A stretch of DNA of 64,000 bases from Ktedonobacter sp. SOSP1-85 (GTDB lineage: Bacteria > Chloroflexota > Ktedonobacteria > Ktedonobacterales > Ktedonobacteraceae), in assembly GCF_016587415.1 (NCBI RefSeq), contig NZ_BNJI01000001.1:248001-312000 (forward strand), read 5' to 3'. The notes under the pieces were generated by a model. That model did not search any database. It was not told the DNA's origin and saw only the letters and a program-made list of their open reading frames with translations. Shown one piece after another: positions 24,138 through 31,956 of this stretch (position 1 is the first letter of the stretch; each line of letters opens with the position of its first letter). The position numbers and the translations under genes are program-made.

Positions 24138-25619
24138 ATGTTCCGTGAACGCCATCTCCGCCTGCCTCATTTCACGCGCAGCCTGCGTTTTCGCTTATGG
24201 CTGATGTTCCTGTTGATCGTCCTGGTTACCATCAGCATTGTGGCATTTTTTTCTGGTCATAGCACTGCTGGTCTGTTCAAAGTGTATGTCTCTGCAAAAC
24301 AGCGGGCAGGACTCAATGATGCTATAACCGGGTTAAACAATTTTAATATCAAATCAAACGATAATCCTGATCCGCAAATTGAGGAGGGTATGGTCGATCA
24401 AATCGGGCGCGCATATAATATCCGTCTGATTGTGGTCAATCCCGTGGGCCTGGTGATCGCTTCTAACGAGCCTGATCTGATCGGTGGCTTTGTTCTTCGG
24501 GAGCGCGCTAAAGTGGTTGCTGGACAGGAGAGCACGAGTTCTTCAACGCTCTTCTGCGCGGAATTGTCCAGCGATACCATCGTGCTCTCGACCAACACGA
24601 TTCCTTTTTGTCCCAATCTCCCAGGCTCATTCCTTGGAGTGCCAAAGGCATTGGCCTCCCCCGAACAAAGTTTCCTCAATTCAGTTACCAGCTCGATCAT
24701 GTTTAGCGTTTTCCTCGCGGGTCTGATCGCGCTGATTCTCAGCCTGGCCTTCTCTTACACGATTATCAAGCCGATCAAACGCATGACCACTGTGGCCCGG
24801 CGCATGGAAGAAGGCGATCTCGGCCAGCGCCTGAAGGTGAGGACGCACACCGAAATTGGCGAACTGGCGCACGCCCTCAATACCATGGCTGATGGGTTGC
24901 AGCGCTCTGAAAACCTGCGCCGCAATTTGATCAACGATATCGCACACGAACTGCGCACCCCTCTGACCAACATTCGCGGCTACCTGGAAGCGTTGCAGGA
25001 CGAGGTGGTTGAGCCTACGCCCGAGACCATTGCCTCGCTCTATGAAGAATCGGCACTGCTGACGCGCCTGGTCACTGATTTGCAGGAGCTTAGTCTGGCT
25101 GAGGCCGGACAACTGTGCTTGATACGCCGTCCCCTGGCGCTCAACGAGTGTCTTCTCAAGGCGGTGCATGTGCTTCAGCTGCGCGCTGCCGAGAAGGAGA
25201 TCACGCTGGATATCGACCTGCCGCCTGGCCTGCCCTGGGTCGAGGCTGATCCCGAACGTGTGGCCCAGATCCTGCGCAACCTGATCGGGAACGCGATTAT
25301 GCACACGCCCGAAGGCGGCAAGATCACGGTCAGTGCTGCTGAACACGGCAATGAGGTACTGGTCCGCGTGCGGGATACTGGCTGCGGTATCGAGGCACAA
25401 CATTTGCCCTATGTCTTTGAGCGTTTCTATCGCGCTGATTCCTCGCGCACGCGTTCGACCGGTGGCACCGGCCTGGGCCTGGCGATCGTCAAGCAGATGG
25501 TCCAGGCGCACGGTGGCCAGGTCAGTGTCGAGAGCCAATCAGGTCGCGGTTCCTGTTTCGCTTTTACACTGCCCGCGCTTGTTGAGGGGATGCTGCTTGA
25601 TTACGACATTGCTGGATGA
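24138..25619 (+). CDS. Sensor histidine kinase
   Basis: A 493-residue membrane kinase. TM1 at about 17-38, an extracytoplasmic sensing domain of about 145 residues with two Cys (FCAELSS, PFCPNLPG), TM2 at about 187-210, HAMP with IIKPIKRMTTVARRMEEGDL, HisKA with the phosphoacceptor His in DIAHELRTPLTNIRGYL (about 270), and HATPase_c with NLIGNA, DTGCGI and TGGTGLGLAIVKQ. ATG at 24138 is chosen because GGAGG of the preceding gene's end lies six bases upstream. It partners the response regulator. The signal may be a membrane-active compound since an MacB-like exporter follows. Confidence 0.92.
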   Translation: MFRERHLRLPHFTRSLRFRLWLMFLLIVLVTISIVAFFSGHSTAGLFKVYVSAKQRAGLNDAITGLNNFNIKSNDNPDPQIEEGMVDQIGRAYNIRLIVVNPVGLVIASNEPDLIGGFVLRERAKVVAGQESTSSSTLFCAELSSDTIVLSTNTIPFCPNLPGSFLGVPKALASPEQSFLNSVTSSIMFSVFLAGLIALILSLAFSYTIIKPIKRMTTVARRMEEGDLGQRLKVRTHTEIGELAHALNTMADGLQRSENLRRNLINDIAHELRTPLTNIRGYLEALQDEVVEPTPETIASLYEESALLTRLVTDLQELSLAEAGQLCLIRRPLALNECLLKAVHVLQLRAAEKEITLDIDLPPGLPWVEADPERVAQILRNLIGNAIMHTPEGGKITVSAAEHGNEVLVRVRDTGCGIEAQHLPYVFERFYRADSSRTRSTGGTGLGLAIVKQMVQAHGGQVSVESQSGRGSCFAFTLPALVEGMLLDYDIAG

Positions 25620-25624
25620 GATCC

Positions 25625-25818
25625 CTATGAGTCATCTCTGATGTTTCCGCGTCAGGAAATGTGTGTCCTGCAACGCCGCAAGCGGCTTTAAGGGAAAAGG
25701 GTGAGCGTCGGGTTCGTCGGGCTGCGGCCCGACGAACCCGACGCTCACCCTTTTCCCTTGAACTGCGAGGCGCCAGAGGCGCCAGGCAGGCGAGAGAAAC
25801 ATCAGGGATGACTCATAG
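25625..25818. repeat. Nested palindromic element, 194 bp
   Basis: Outer arms 25625-25647 and 25796-25818 are 23-base inverted repeats with one mismatch (CTATGAGTCATCTCTGATG...). Inside, 25690-25722 and 25727-25759 form a perfect 33-bp stem with a TGCG loop. The right spacer has GCGAGGCGCCAGAGGCGCC then GCGAGAGAAACATCA, related to the flank of the palindromes at 7106 and 10305. It lies between the kinase gene and the exporter promoter. Confidence 0.8.
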
Positions 25819-25848
25819 TTTTCAAACCTGATGGCTTTTTGACGAGAT

Positions 25849-25882
25849 CTTCATAACTTCTTTACAGCCTATGAGTTATATT
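25849..25882 (+). promoter_or_regulatory. PhoB/OmpR-like box before the exporter operon
   Basis: CTTCATAACTTCTTTACA (25849-25866) agrees with the box at 23341 in 13 of 18 positions, with the same 11-base repeat. TATATT (25877-25882) is 28 bases after the box start, nearly the same spacing. It probably is a target of the response regulator at 23453. Confidence 0.55.
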
Positions 25883-25956
25883 CCGAGTGCCGGGTGGAAG
25901 AGCTTGCCTGGTTCGCATTTCACACACAAAAAACATGCAAATGTAAAGGAGTGTTT

Positions 25957-28908
25957 ATGGCCTCCACTCTCTCGCGTCGTTCTACGCTGGCACTCTTGCC
26001 CGCGATTGTCAGGCTCGCCTGGTGGCGTCTGCGCCAGATGTGGCGCTCGTTGCTGGTCACCTGGCTGGGCATGATCGCAATGGTTGTGCTGATCTGTTCC
26101 GTTCCGCTCTTTGCTCAGGTCTCCAGCACGATTGGTCTGCGCTCAGTTCTGAGTAGTATCCCGCTGAGCCAGCAGAGGGTCAATGCGACTTTCTATAGTT
26201 TGCACCCGACCTCCGACCAGATTCTCCAGGCGCAACAGCAGATTAATCAGGCTGTGCAGAGCAATATTGGTTTCTATGTCAACGGCAGCGCGGACTTTTC
26301 GGTCTCTCTGCCACCTTTGACGTTGCAGTCCAGTGCCTCGCAGGGCGCCAGCAGCCAGAACACCAATACGCTGCAAGTTGTTGGCTACGATCTCGATAAG
26401 GTCGGCAGCGAATTAACTGTTGTTCAGGGGCACCTGCCAGATGCCCTCAACAATCAAATCGAGATCGCGTTGACTCAGGCCGAAGCGGCAAGCTTGCATG
26501 CGAGTATTGGTTCGGTGCTGAAGGCAACCTTTCCCGATTCCGTGGGAAGTGTGACCTGGACCCTGCATGTGGTTGGTATATTCGGAACCAGTAAGAACTG
26601 GGAATATGCCAATGACTTTCAGGCCAATACAAGTTCCCATGGCACGTCGTATCCAGTACTGGCCTCAAGCAGCGCGCTCCTGCCACAGCTCTCTTCTTTG
26701 CAGGTCTCGCTGAATAATCAACAGGTTTTCGGGAATAAGGGCGTGGTTATTGCGGCTGGTGGTAAAGGTTCTCCTAATCTGCCGTTCTTCGGACTGAACT
26801 GGAGCTATCCGCTTGATATTACACGCGTCAATACGAACAATATGGACGCGCTTGTGCAAGGTGGCACGAATCTTTCCTCACAACTGGGGCAATCGTTGCA
26901 ACAGGTGCCGGATGCCGCGCCTTTTCAGATGCGTTCGGCAGGGCCACTCTTTGATACCATTTCAAACTACGAAACTGAGATCGCAATCGCTAATATTCCC
27001 ATTATCGCCCTGCTTGTTCTGATCCTGGCGCTGCTGATTTTCCTGGTGAGCACGATGTCGGTGGCCCTGGTAGAACGCCAGACCGCGACGATTGCGACAT
27101 TGCGCAGCCGCGGCGCGACTCGACGCCACGTGTTTGGTGCCTTTGTGACCCAGGGGACGATCCTGGGCCTGATTGCGTTGATCCTCGGCCCCTTTGCCGC
27201 TATCCTGCTGGTTGAATTGCTGGTTCATTTGCTCCTGTCCGGTTCTCCTCAATCGTCGCTGAATGTCCTGCTGGACAATCCCTTCTCGACGGCGCTGAGC
27301 GTGGGCTGGTTCGCCCTGGCAACAATCGCCTGCGCACTGCTCACGTTGATCATTTCGGTCAGGCGCGCTACTCAAATGGATGTGCTCGCTTTCCGACGTG
27401 AATCTTCGCGTAGCACACGCGCCCCTTTCTGGCGACGCCTCAACCTGGATATCGTTGGTGTTGTGCTGCTCTGTCTGGGCTATCTCGGCTACCTGTACAT
27501 GTCGCAGCCCACGATTGCGGGGCAACTTGGTAAGGGCCTGCTTGTTATTCGGGGCGTCATGGCATTGTGCGCGCCATTCCTGGCTTCTGCCATTTGTTTC
27601 ACGCTCTTCCTGCGCCTCTTCCCGCTTTGCTTGCGCCTATGTACATTCCTGTCGTCGCGCAGGCGCAAAGCTCCAGCCGTGCTCGCGTTCGCGCAGATGG
27701 CGCGCGCACCTCGCCCGGCTTCGCGCATGATCCTCTTGCTTCTGCTGGTCATTTCGACGACCATGTTCGCCCTGGTCTATACCGCGACCCAGCAGCAGCG
27801 CACCAGCGATTCGGTGGATTTCGCCATCGGCGCAGACTTCAGCGGAAGCGTCGGACCCAATACCCAGCATCTGACGCTGGCGCAGGAGACTGCTACCTAT
27901 ACAAAGGTGCAGGGAGTAACTTCCGCTACGTTGGGTTATGAGGATTCGGTTCAGCAGACAAGTGCACTGACCGATGTGGTGGCTGTGAATGCTGATACGT
28001 ATGCCAGCACGGTCATCTGGAGCTCGCAGCACTCAGAGCAATCGCTTGCCAGTTTGATGTCCCTGCTAATCAGCCATCGCGCCGACGCGACCAACAACGA
28101 TACCGTCTATACGATTATCGACGACGAGATGGCGAGCAATCAGCACCTCTCCGTTGGTTCTTCGTTTATTCTGCCCACGTCCGATGGCTATAGCATCCAC
28201 TACGTTGTGGCAGGCATTGTCCACTACATTCCCAGCGTTTACGATAGCTCCAGCGACCTGATCACGTATGGCATGTTGTGCGACTATCAGAGCTATGCCT
28301 CGGTCTATCGGCAAAATAGCGGCAGTACGCTCGATCCAAATTTCGTCTGGTTAAAGACCAACAGTGACAGCACCTCGTTGAGCAGCGTGCGTGCTGCCTT
28401 CCCAAACTTGCAAGACTTGCGCGCACAACTGGCCAGCGCAGAATCGAATCCGCTCTATGTCAATGTCGATGGTATGCTCTACCTGGGCATCGCGACTGCG
28501 CTCCTGCTGGCGTTGCTTGGAACGCTCTTCTTCAGCTGGCTGAATGCTTCGGGGCGTCTGACTAACTTCGCTGTCTTGCGCGCGCTTGGTATGCCGCCGC
28601 GTCAGATTGCAGCAGTGCTGCTCTGGGAGCAAGGCTGGATCTATGTGTTCGCGGTTGTGCTCGGTCTGGGTCTGGGTCTGTTCCTGATGACCTTTGTCGG
28701 CCCAGCGCTGATCTTCACCGACGTTGTAACGGCCCTGAGTAGCAAGGCCTCGATCTATACCCTGCCAGTCCAGCTTGTCGTACCTGCGTGGCTGATCATC
28801 GGACTGCTGGGCGCGCTCGTGGTGATTTGCGGAGTGGCTCTGGCACTGATGGCACGCCTTGTCTCTCGTCCCTCTATGAGCCAGACACTGCGTCTGAACG
28901 AGGATTAA
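25957..28908 (+). CDS. FtsX/MacB-like ABC transporter permease
   Basis: A 983-residue permease with two FtsX units. An N-terminal helix (about 25-45) is followed by a large extracellular domain (50-350), three to four helices with ALVERQTATIATLRSRGATR, a second block of helices, another extracellular domain (600-850) and the last FtsX unit with FAVLRALGMPPRQIAAVLLW, ending TLRLNED. ATG at 25957 is preferred for its AAAGGAG; the frame opens earlier without a ribosome site. It is the first gene of a three-gene exporter unit and follows a two-component system. It probably exports a lipid, peptide or drug by the MacB mechanism. It is paralogous to the broken gene at 3461-6561. Confidence 0.85.
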   Translation: MASTLSRRSTLALLPAIVRLAWWRLRQMWRSLLVTWLGMIAMVVLICSVPLFAQVSSTIGLRSVLSSIPLSQQRVNATFYSLHPTSDQILQAQQQINQAVQSNIGFYVNGSADFSVSLPPLTLQSSASQGASSQNTNTLQVVGYDLDKVGSELTVVQGHLPDALNNQIEIALTQAEAASLHASIGSVLKATFPDSVGSVTWTLHVVGIFGTSKNWEYANDFQANTSSHGTSYPVLASSSALLPQLSSLQVSLNNQQVFGNKGVVIAAGGKGSPNLPFFGLNWSYPLDITRVNTNNMDALVQGGTNLSSQLGQSLQQVPDAAPFQMRSAGPLFDTISNYETEIAIANIPIIALLVLILALLIFLVSTMSVALVERQTATIATLRSRGATRRHVFGAFVTQGTILGLIALILGPFAAILLVELLVHLLLSGSPQSSLNVLLDNPFSTALSVGWFALATIACALLTLIISVRRATQMDVLAFRRESSRSTRAPFWRRLNLDIVGVVLLCLGYLGYLYMSQPTIAGQLGKGLLVIRGVMALCAPFLASAICFTLFLRLFPLCLRLCTFLSSRRRKAPAVLAFAQMARAPRPASRMILLLLLVISTTMFALVYTATQQQRTSDSVDFAIGADFSGSVGPNTQHLTLAQETATYTKVQGVTSATLGYEDSVQQTSALTDVVAVNADTYASTVIWSSQHSEQSLASLMSLLISHRADATNNDTVYTIIDDEMASNQHLSVGSSFILPTSDGYSIHYVVAGIVHYIPSVYDSSSDLITYGMLCDYQSYASVYRQNSGSTLDPNFVWLKTNSDSTSLSSVRAAFPNLQDLRAQLASAESNPLYVNVDGMLYLGIATALLLALLGTLFFSWLNASGRLTNFAVLRALGMPPRQIAAVLLWEQGWIYVFAVVLGLGLGLFLMTFVGPALIFTDVVTALSSKASIYTLPVQLVVPAWLIIGLLGALVVICGVALALMARLVSRPSMSQTLRLNED

Positions 28909-28917
28909 GGAGTTTTT

Positions 28918-30063
28918 ATGCAAGAATCCATTGTCACTTGCGATAATCTGATAAAAATCTATAAAACCGAAGATCTGGAGGTCGTGGCACTTCAGGGACT
29001 GGATCTGGAGGTCGCACGCGGCGAAATGATCGCGCTGGTTGGTGCCTCTGGCTCCGGCAAAACCACGCTCATGAACATCCTGGGCGGTCTTGATGCTCCC
29101 AGCGCTGGGCATGGCAACGTGGCTGGCTACGACCTGACCCGCCTGGATGAAGAGCAGCGCACGCGTTACCGCAACGTCGTCGTGGGCTATCTCTGGCAGC
29201 AGAGCGGGCGCAACCTGCTGCCAGATCTCAGCGTAGCCGCGAATGTTGACCTGCCGCAGATGCTCAATGGCATCTCTGCCAAACGCTCGGCTCAACGCAC
29301 GCACACATTGTTGGAACTGGTCGGCCTAGCCGGTCATGCGAAAAAACGCCCCTTCCAGCTTTCTGGTGGCGAGCAGCAGCGTGTCGCTATTGCTGTGGCC
29401 CTTGCCAACCAGCCGGAACTGCTGCTGGCCGACGAACCAACGGGCGAGGTCGATTCGCAGACCGCTCAAGAACTGCTCGACGTGCTGCGTCAGATCAATA
29501 CCGAACTCGGCCAGACGATCATCCTGGTGACCCACGATACTGCCGTGGCGCAGCGCGTCGATCGCACGCTGGCGATTCGCGATGGGCGCACGAGTACCGA
29601 GACGATCCGCCGCACACCAGAAACGCCTGCCGAGCTCCGGACGAAGGTTCCAGCAATGGTTTCCAGCGCGCCTGGCGAGACGGCGCAGCCCGCGTCTGAG
29701 CTGGTAGCAACGCTCACGAGTATCCTGGAACAGCATCAATTGGGGAATCAATTGGAAATCCATGTCGCGGGCAATCATCTCGAACTCTGGCCGGTGAGCA
29801 CACGACGCCAGATGCCGAGCAGAGGGACGAGTTCAATTATCGGCCTCTCGCTGGATTCGCATCGCGAACTGGTGCTGGTTGATCGGGTCGGACGCCTCCA
29901 GTTGCCGAGGGAGGCACTGGAACTCATTCCTACAAATGGCCGCGCAGAGGTGCAGGTAGCCGGGGATCGCGTAATCCTCTGGCCCTTTACCAATGGCAAA
30001 GAGCGTGCGCAGGAGACGCTCATCCCCGCGCAAAGGCAGACAACTGGAACGGATGGTGTATAA
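28918..30063 (+). CDS. ABC transporter ATPase with C-terminal extension (MacB/LolD type)
   Basis: A 381-residue ATPase. Walker [10 protein letters not shown] (about 41-49), signature [12 protein letters not shown], Walker [14 protein letters not shown] and the switch His in LVTHD are intact. After residue 230 there is an extra domain of about 150 residues with two similar units ([18 protein letters not shown] and [16 protein letters not shown]), not usual for MacB/LolD ATPases; it may be a regulatory or AbrB-like module. AAGGAG precedes the ATG, nine bases after the permease stop. Its stop overlaps the next start (TAATG). Confidence 0.88.
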   Translation: MQESIVTCDNLIKIYKTEDLEVVALQGLDLEVARGEMIALVGASGSGKTTLMNILGGLDAPSAGHGNVAGYDLTRLDEEQRTRYRNVVVGYLWQQSGRNLLPDLSVAANVDLPQMLNGISAKRSAQRTHTLLELVGLAGHAKKRPFQLSGGEQQRVAIAVALANQPELLLADEPTGEVDSQTAQELLDVLRQINTELGQTIILVTHDTAVAQRVDRTLAIRDGRTSTETIRRTPETPAELRTKVPAMVSSAPGETAQPASELVATLTSILEQHQLGNQLEIHVAGNHLELWPVSTRRQMPSRGTSSIIGLSLDSHRELVLVDRVGRLQLPREALELIPTNGRAEVQVAGDRVILWPFTNGKERAQETLIPAQRQTTGTDGV

Positions 30064-30761
30064 TGACGCAAACAACCCAGGTAACAACAGCCGTCGTCGA
30101 GGCGCGCGGTATCACACGTGATTTCAAGATGGCCAGCGGAACGGTCCACGTGCTGCGCGGCATCGATCTCCGCATCGCGCCTGGCGAATTCGTCGCGCTG
30201 CGCGGGCGCTCTGGCTCTGGTAAGACCACCCTGCTGAATATCCTGGTGGGCCTGGATAATCCCACAGCTGGCCAGGTCCAGGTGCTTGGTCGCGACCTGG
30301 CGACCCTTCGCGAGCCTGCCCGCGCGGCTCTGCGCCGTGAGAGCGTAGGCATACTTTTCCAGAATGCGCACCTCTTTCCGGCGTTAAGCGCGCTGGAAAA
30401 CGTCGAGCTGGCTCTACGTTTGCAGGCTGCGTTGCCAGCCGAGCGCAAGCGGCGCGCGCTCGAAGCGTTGGAGATGGTTGGTCTCGCCGGGCGCGTCCAT
30501 CACCGTGCCCTGGAACTCTCCGGCGGGGAACAGCAACGCGTCGCGCTGGCGCGCGCCCTCGCTCACCAGCCGCGCCTGGTCGTTGCCGACGAGCCAACCG
30601 GCAATCTCGACCTGCACACGGGCCAGTCCATCACACATCTCTTGCAGCAAATTGTGCGCCAGGCCAACATTGGCCTGCTGGTCGCCACGCATGACGCCAT
30701 GGTCATCACCACCGCCGATCGCATCGTGCAGATCAACGATGGGGTGCTGGTGGAACAATAG
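30063..30761 (+). CDS. ABC transporter ATPase (MacB/LolD type)
   Basis: A 232-residue single-domain ATPase with Walker A GRSGSGKTT, Q-loop ILFQNAHLFPALSALENV, signature [15 protein letters not shown], Walker B LVVADEPTGNLDL and H-switch VATHD. Standard length for LolD-type proteins. Its ATG overlaps the previous stop. With the preceding ATPase it could form a heterodimer under the single large permease, which would explain two different ATPases and one permease with two FtsX units. Confidence 0.9.
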   Translation: MTQTTQVTTAVVEARGITRDFKMASGTVHVLRGIDLRIAPGEFVALRGRSGSGKTTLLNILVGLDNPTAGQVQVLGRDLATLREPARAALRRESVGILFQNAHLFPALSALENVELALRLQAALPAERKRRALEALEMVGLAGRVHHRALELSGGEQQRVALARALAHQPRLVVADEPTGNLDLHTGQSITHLLQQIVRQANIGLLVATHDAMVITTADRIVQINDGVLVEQ

Positions 30762-30782
30762 GAGAAGGAAGTTTTTTCTGCG

Positions 30783-30862
30783 AGGGGTAACGAGATTACC
30801 AGGGGTAAAACCTCCGCGAAGCGCTTCGCGGAGGTTTTACCCCTGGTAATCTCGTTACCCCT
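30783..30862 (+). terminator. 80-nt perfect palindrome after the exporter operon
   Basis: Bases 30783-30822 and 30823-30862 are exact reverse complements: 40-bp arms with no spacer. It lies 21 bases after the last ATPase stop. There is no T-tract, so RNA folding or a cruciform may matter more than classical termination. Confidence 0.85.
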
Positions 30863-30973
30863 GTTGTAGTATGAGCTAAAACCGCCATGAGGACATCGAA
30901 CTGGGGAGGATTTCACTCAGACCAGAGTCGGGGATTCCTCGCCTCTCATCACTATTCACACGATCGCAAGGAG

Positions 30974-31098
30974 ATCTCGTCGGAGAACACTTGTAGGAGA
31001 ATAGCCATTCTTGGTCAAGTTTTTCCCATCCTCATGCTCCGCTTCGTTGTGCACAGAAGGAAAAAAGTCAAAGTTCTCCACGAAATCTCGTCGGAGAA
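30974..31098 (+). repeat. Two direct repeats ATCTCGTCGGAGAA
   Basis: ATCTCGTCGGAGAA occurs at 30974-30987 and 31085-31098, 111 bases apart, just before the recombinase fragment. It could be part of an old attachment or arm-binding region. Confidence 0.5.
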
Positions 31099-31127
31099 TC
31101 GTTTGAGAGGAAAGTTAGGAGAAAGAG

Positions 31128-31406
31128 ATGCCAGATACCCGCACCGATCCGGCCATCTTCCAGGAGTTCCGAGAAGCACTGGGGACGCGTGATCCCAAAA
31201 CAATCGCAGCCTACCTGGCAACTCTGCGTGACTTTGTGGCCTGGCTCGCCACGCAGCCAGGAGGAATGCCTTTCCATCTGGGACTCGTGACGGAAACGGC
31301 AATACGTGGGTATATGGACGCGCTTCAGCGATCTGATCGTGCACCTCGGACCCGCAGTAAGGCGCTTTCTGGTGGGCACGCGTTGCCTTGGAGAGTCAAA
31401 GGCTAG
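31128..31406 (+). pseudogene. Tyrosine recombinase N-terminal fragment
   Basis: 92 residues resembling the SAM-like core-binding domain of phage-type integrases: FREALGTRDPKTIAAYLATL, DFVAWLATQPGG, TETAIRGYMDAL and PRTRSKALS. After LSGGHALPW the similarity stops, and the catalytic domain with R-H-R-Y is missing. A GGAG-like site precedes the ATG at 31128. It is probably the relic of an integrated element. Confidence 0.6.
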
Positions 31407-31730
31407 TTTGCAAGAGACCTCTCAACTCGATGTCAGGGCCATCATCTATACGCAAACAACGGATAGGTGATGGTCTCGTCTCTGCTCCTATACCATCTGC
31501 CCGCGTATTTGCGATACTATTAATTTGAGGTCATTGCGTATGTTCCTCGACATGGTGTGTTTGTACCGGAATCATCGAATCCGCATCACCTTTTAAATGC
31601 ATTCGATCCTTCTGCTTCATACCAAGCGCAATCTCTGAATCCCCAAGACCCAGCAACAATGAACGATGGGAGCAATCGCGTGGAAGGGAAGAGGATGCGA
31701 ACCTGTGCGCGTGCAATTTCAAACTGAGTG
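31407..31730. other. Intergenic, no gene seen
   Basis: About 320 bases with only short frames and no ribosome sites. It lies between recombinase and transposase relics and is likely degenerate mobile DNA. Confidence 0.4.
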
Positions 31731-31844
31731 TGGGAGCAGATGGTAGAGGCGGTCCAGGCGGCCACGGTCTATTGGAATGCTCACCGCCACCTGGCATCGC
31801 TGTTTTGCCCAAAGTCTCCTAAATTTAGCGGATGCACCACTTAG
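31731..31844 (+). pseudogene. Transposase C-terminal remnant
   Basis: The frame gives WEQMVEAVQAATVYWNAHRH and runs to a TAG at 31844. The pattern with A-x-x-YWNAHRHP is common at the C-terminus of IS630-like transposases. A TGA lies just upstream in frame. The fragment ends exactly where the dispersed 38-bp repeat begins, which suggests that the repeat is the end of this element. Confidence 0.35.
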
Positions 31845-31880
31845 CGTACACTTTTCACCTTTCGATACGCTGACCCCTGT
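31843..31880 (-). repeat. Dispersed 38-bp repeat, copy B
   Basis: On the minus strand it reads AGGGGTCAGCGTATCGAAAG then GTGAAAAGTGTACGCTAAG, with three differences from copy A at 22796. Confidence 0.65.
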
Positions 31881-31906
31881 GAGAGCTGATTTATAAACAA
31901 AGGGGC

Positions 31907-31956
31907 ACACATGCAGGGGTGAGAGCAGGCTAGCCTGCTCTCACCCCTGCATGTGT
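31907..31956 (-). terminator. 50-nt perfect palindrome at the lut operon end
   Basis: Arms 31907-31931 and 31932-31956 are exact reverse complements. The palindrome begins in the stop codon of the LutB-LutA gene on the minus strand. Confidence 0.8.

Noticed and set aside
24681..25538. 285-residue minus-strand open frame
   Set aside because: Shadow of the histidine kinase gene; no ribosome site or recognisable domain.
28351..29304. 317-residue minus-strand open frame
   Set aside because: It crosses the end of the permease and the start of the ATPase gene in antisense; composition is Gln/His/Arg-rich as expected for a shadow.
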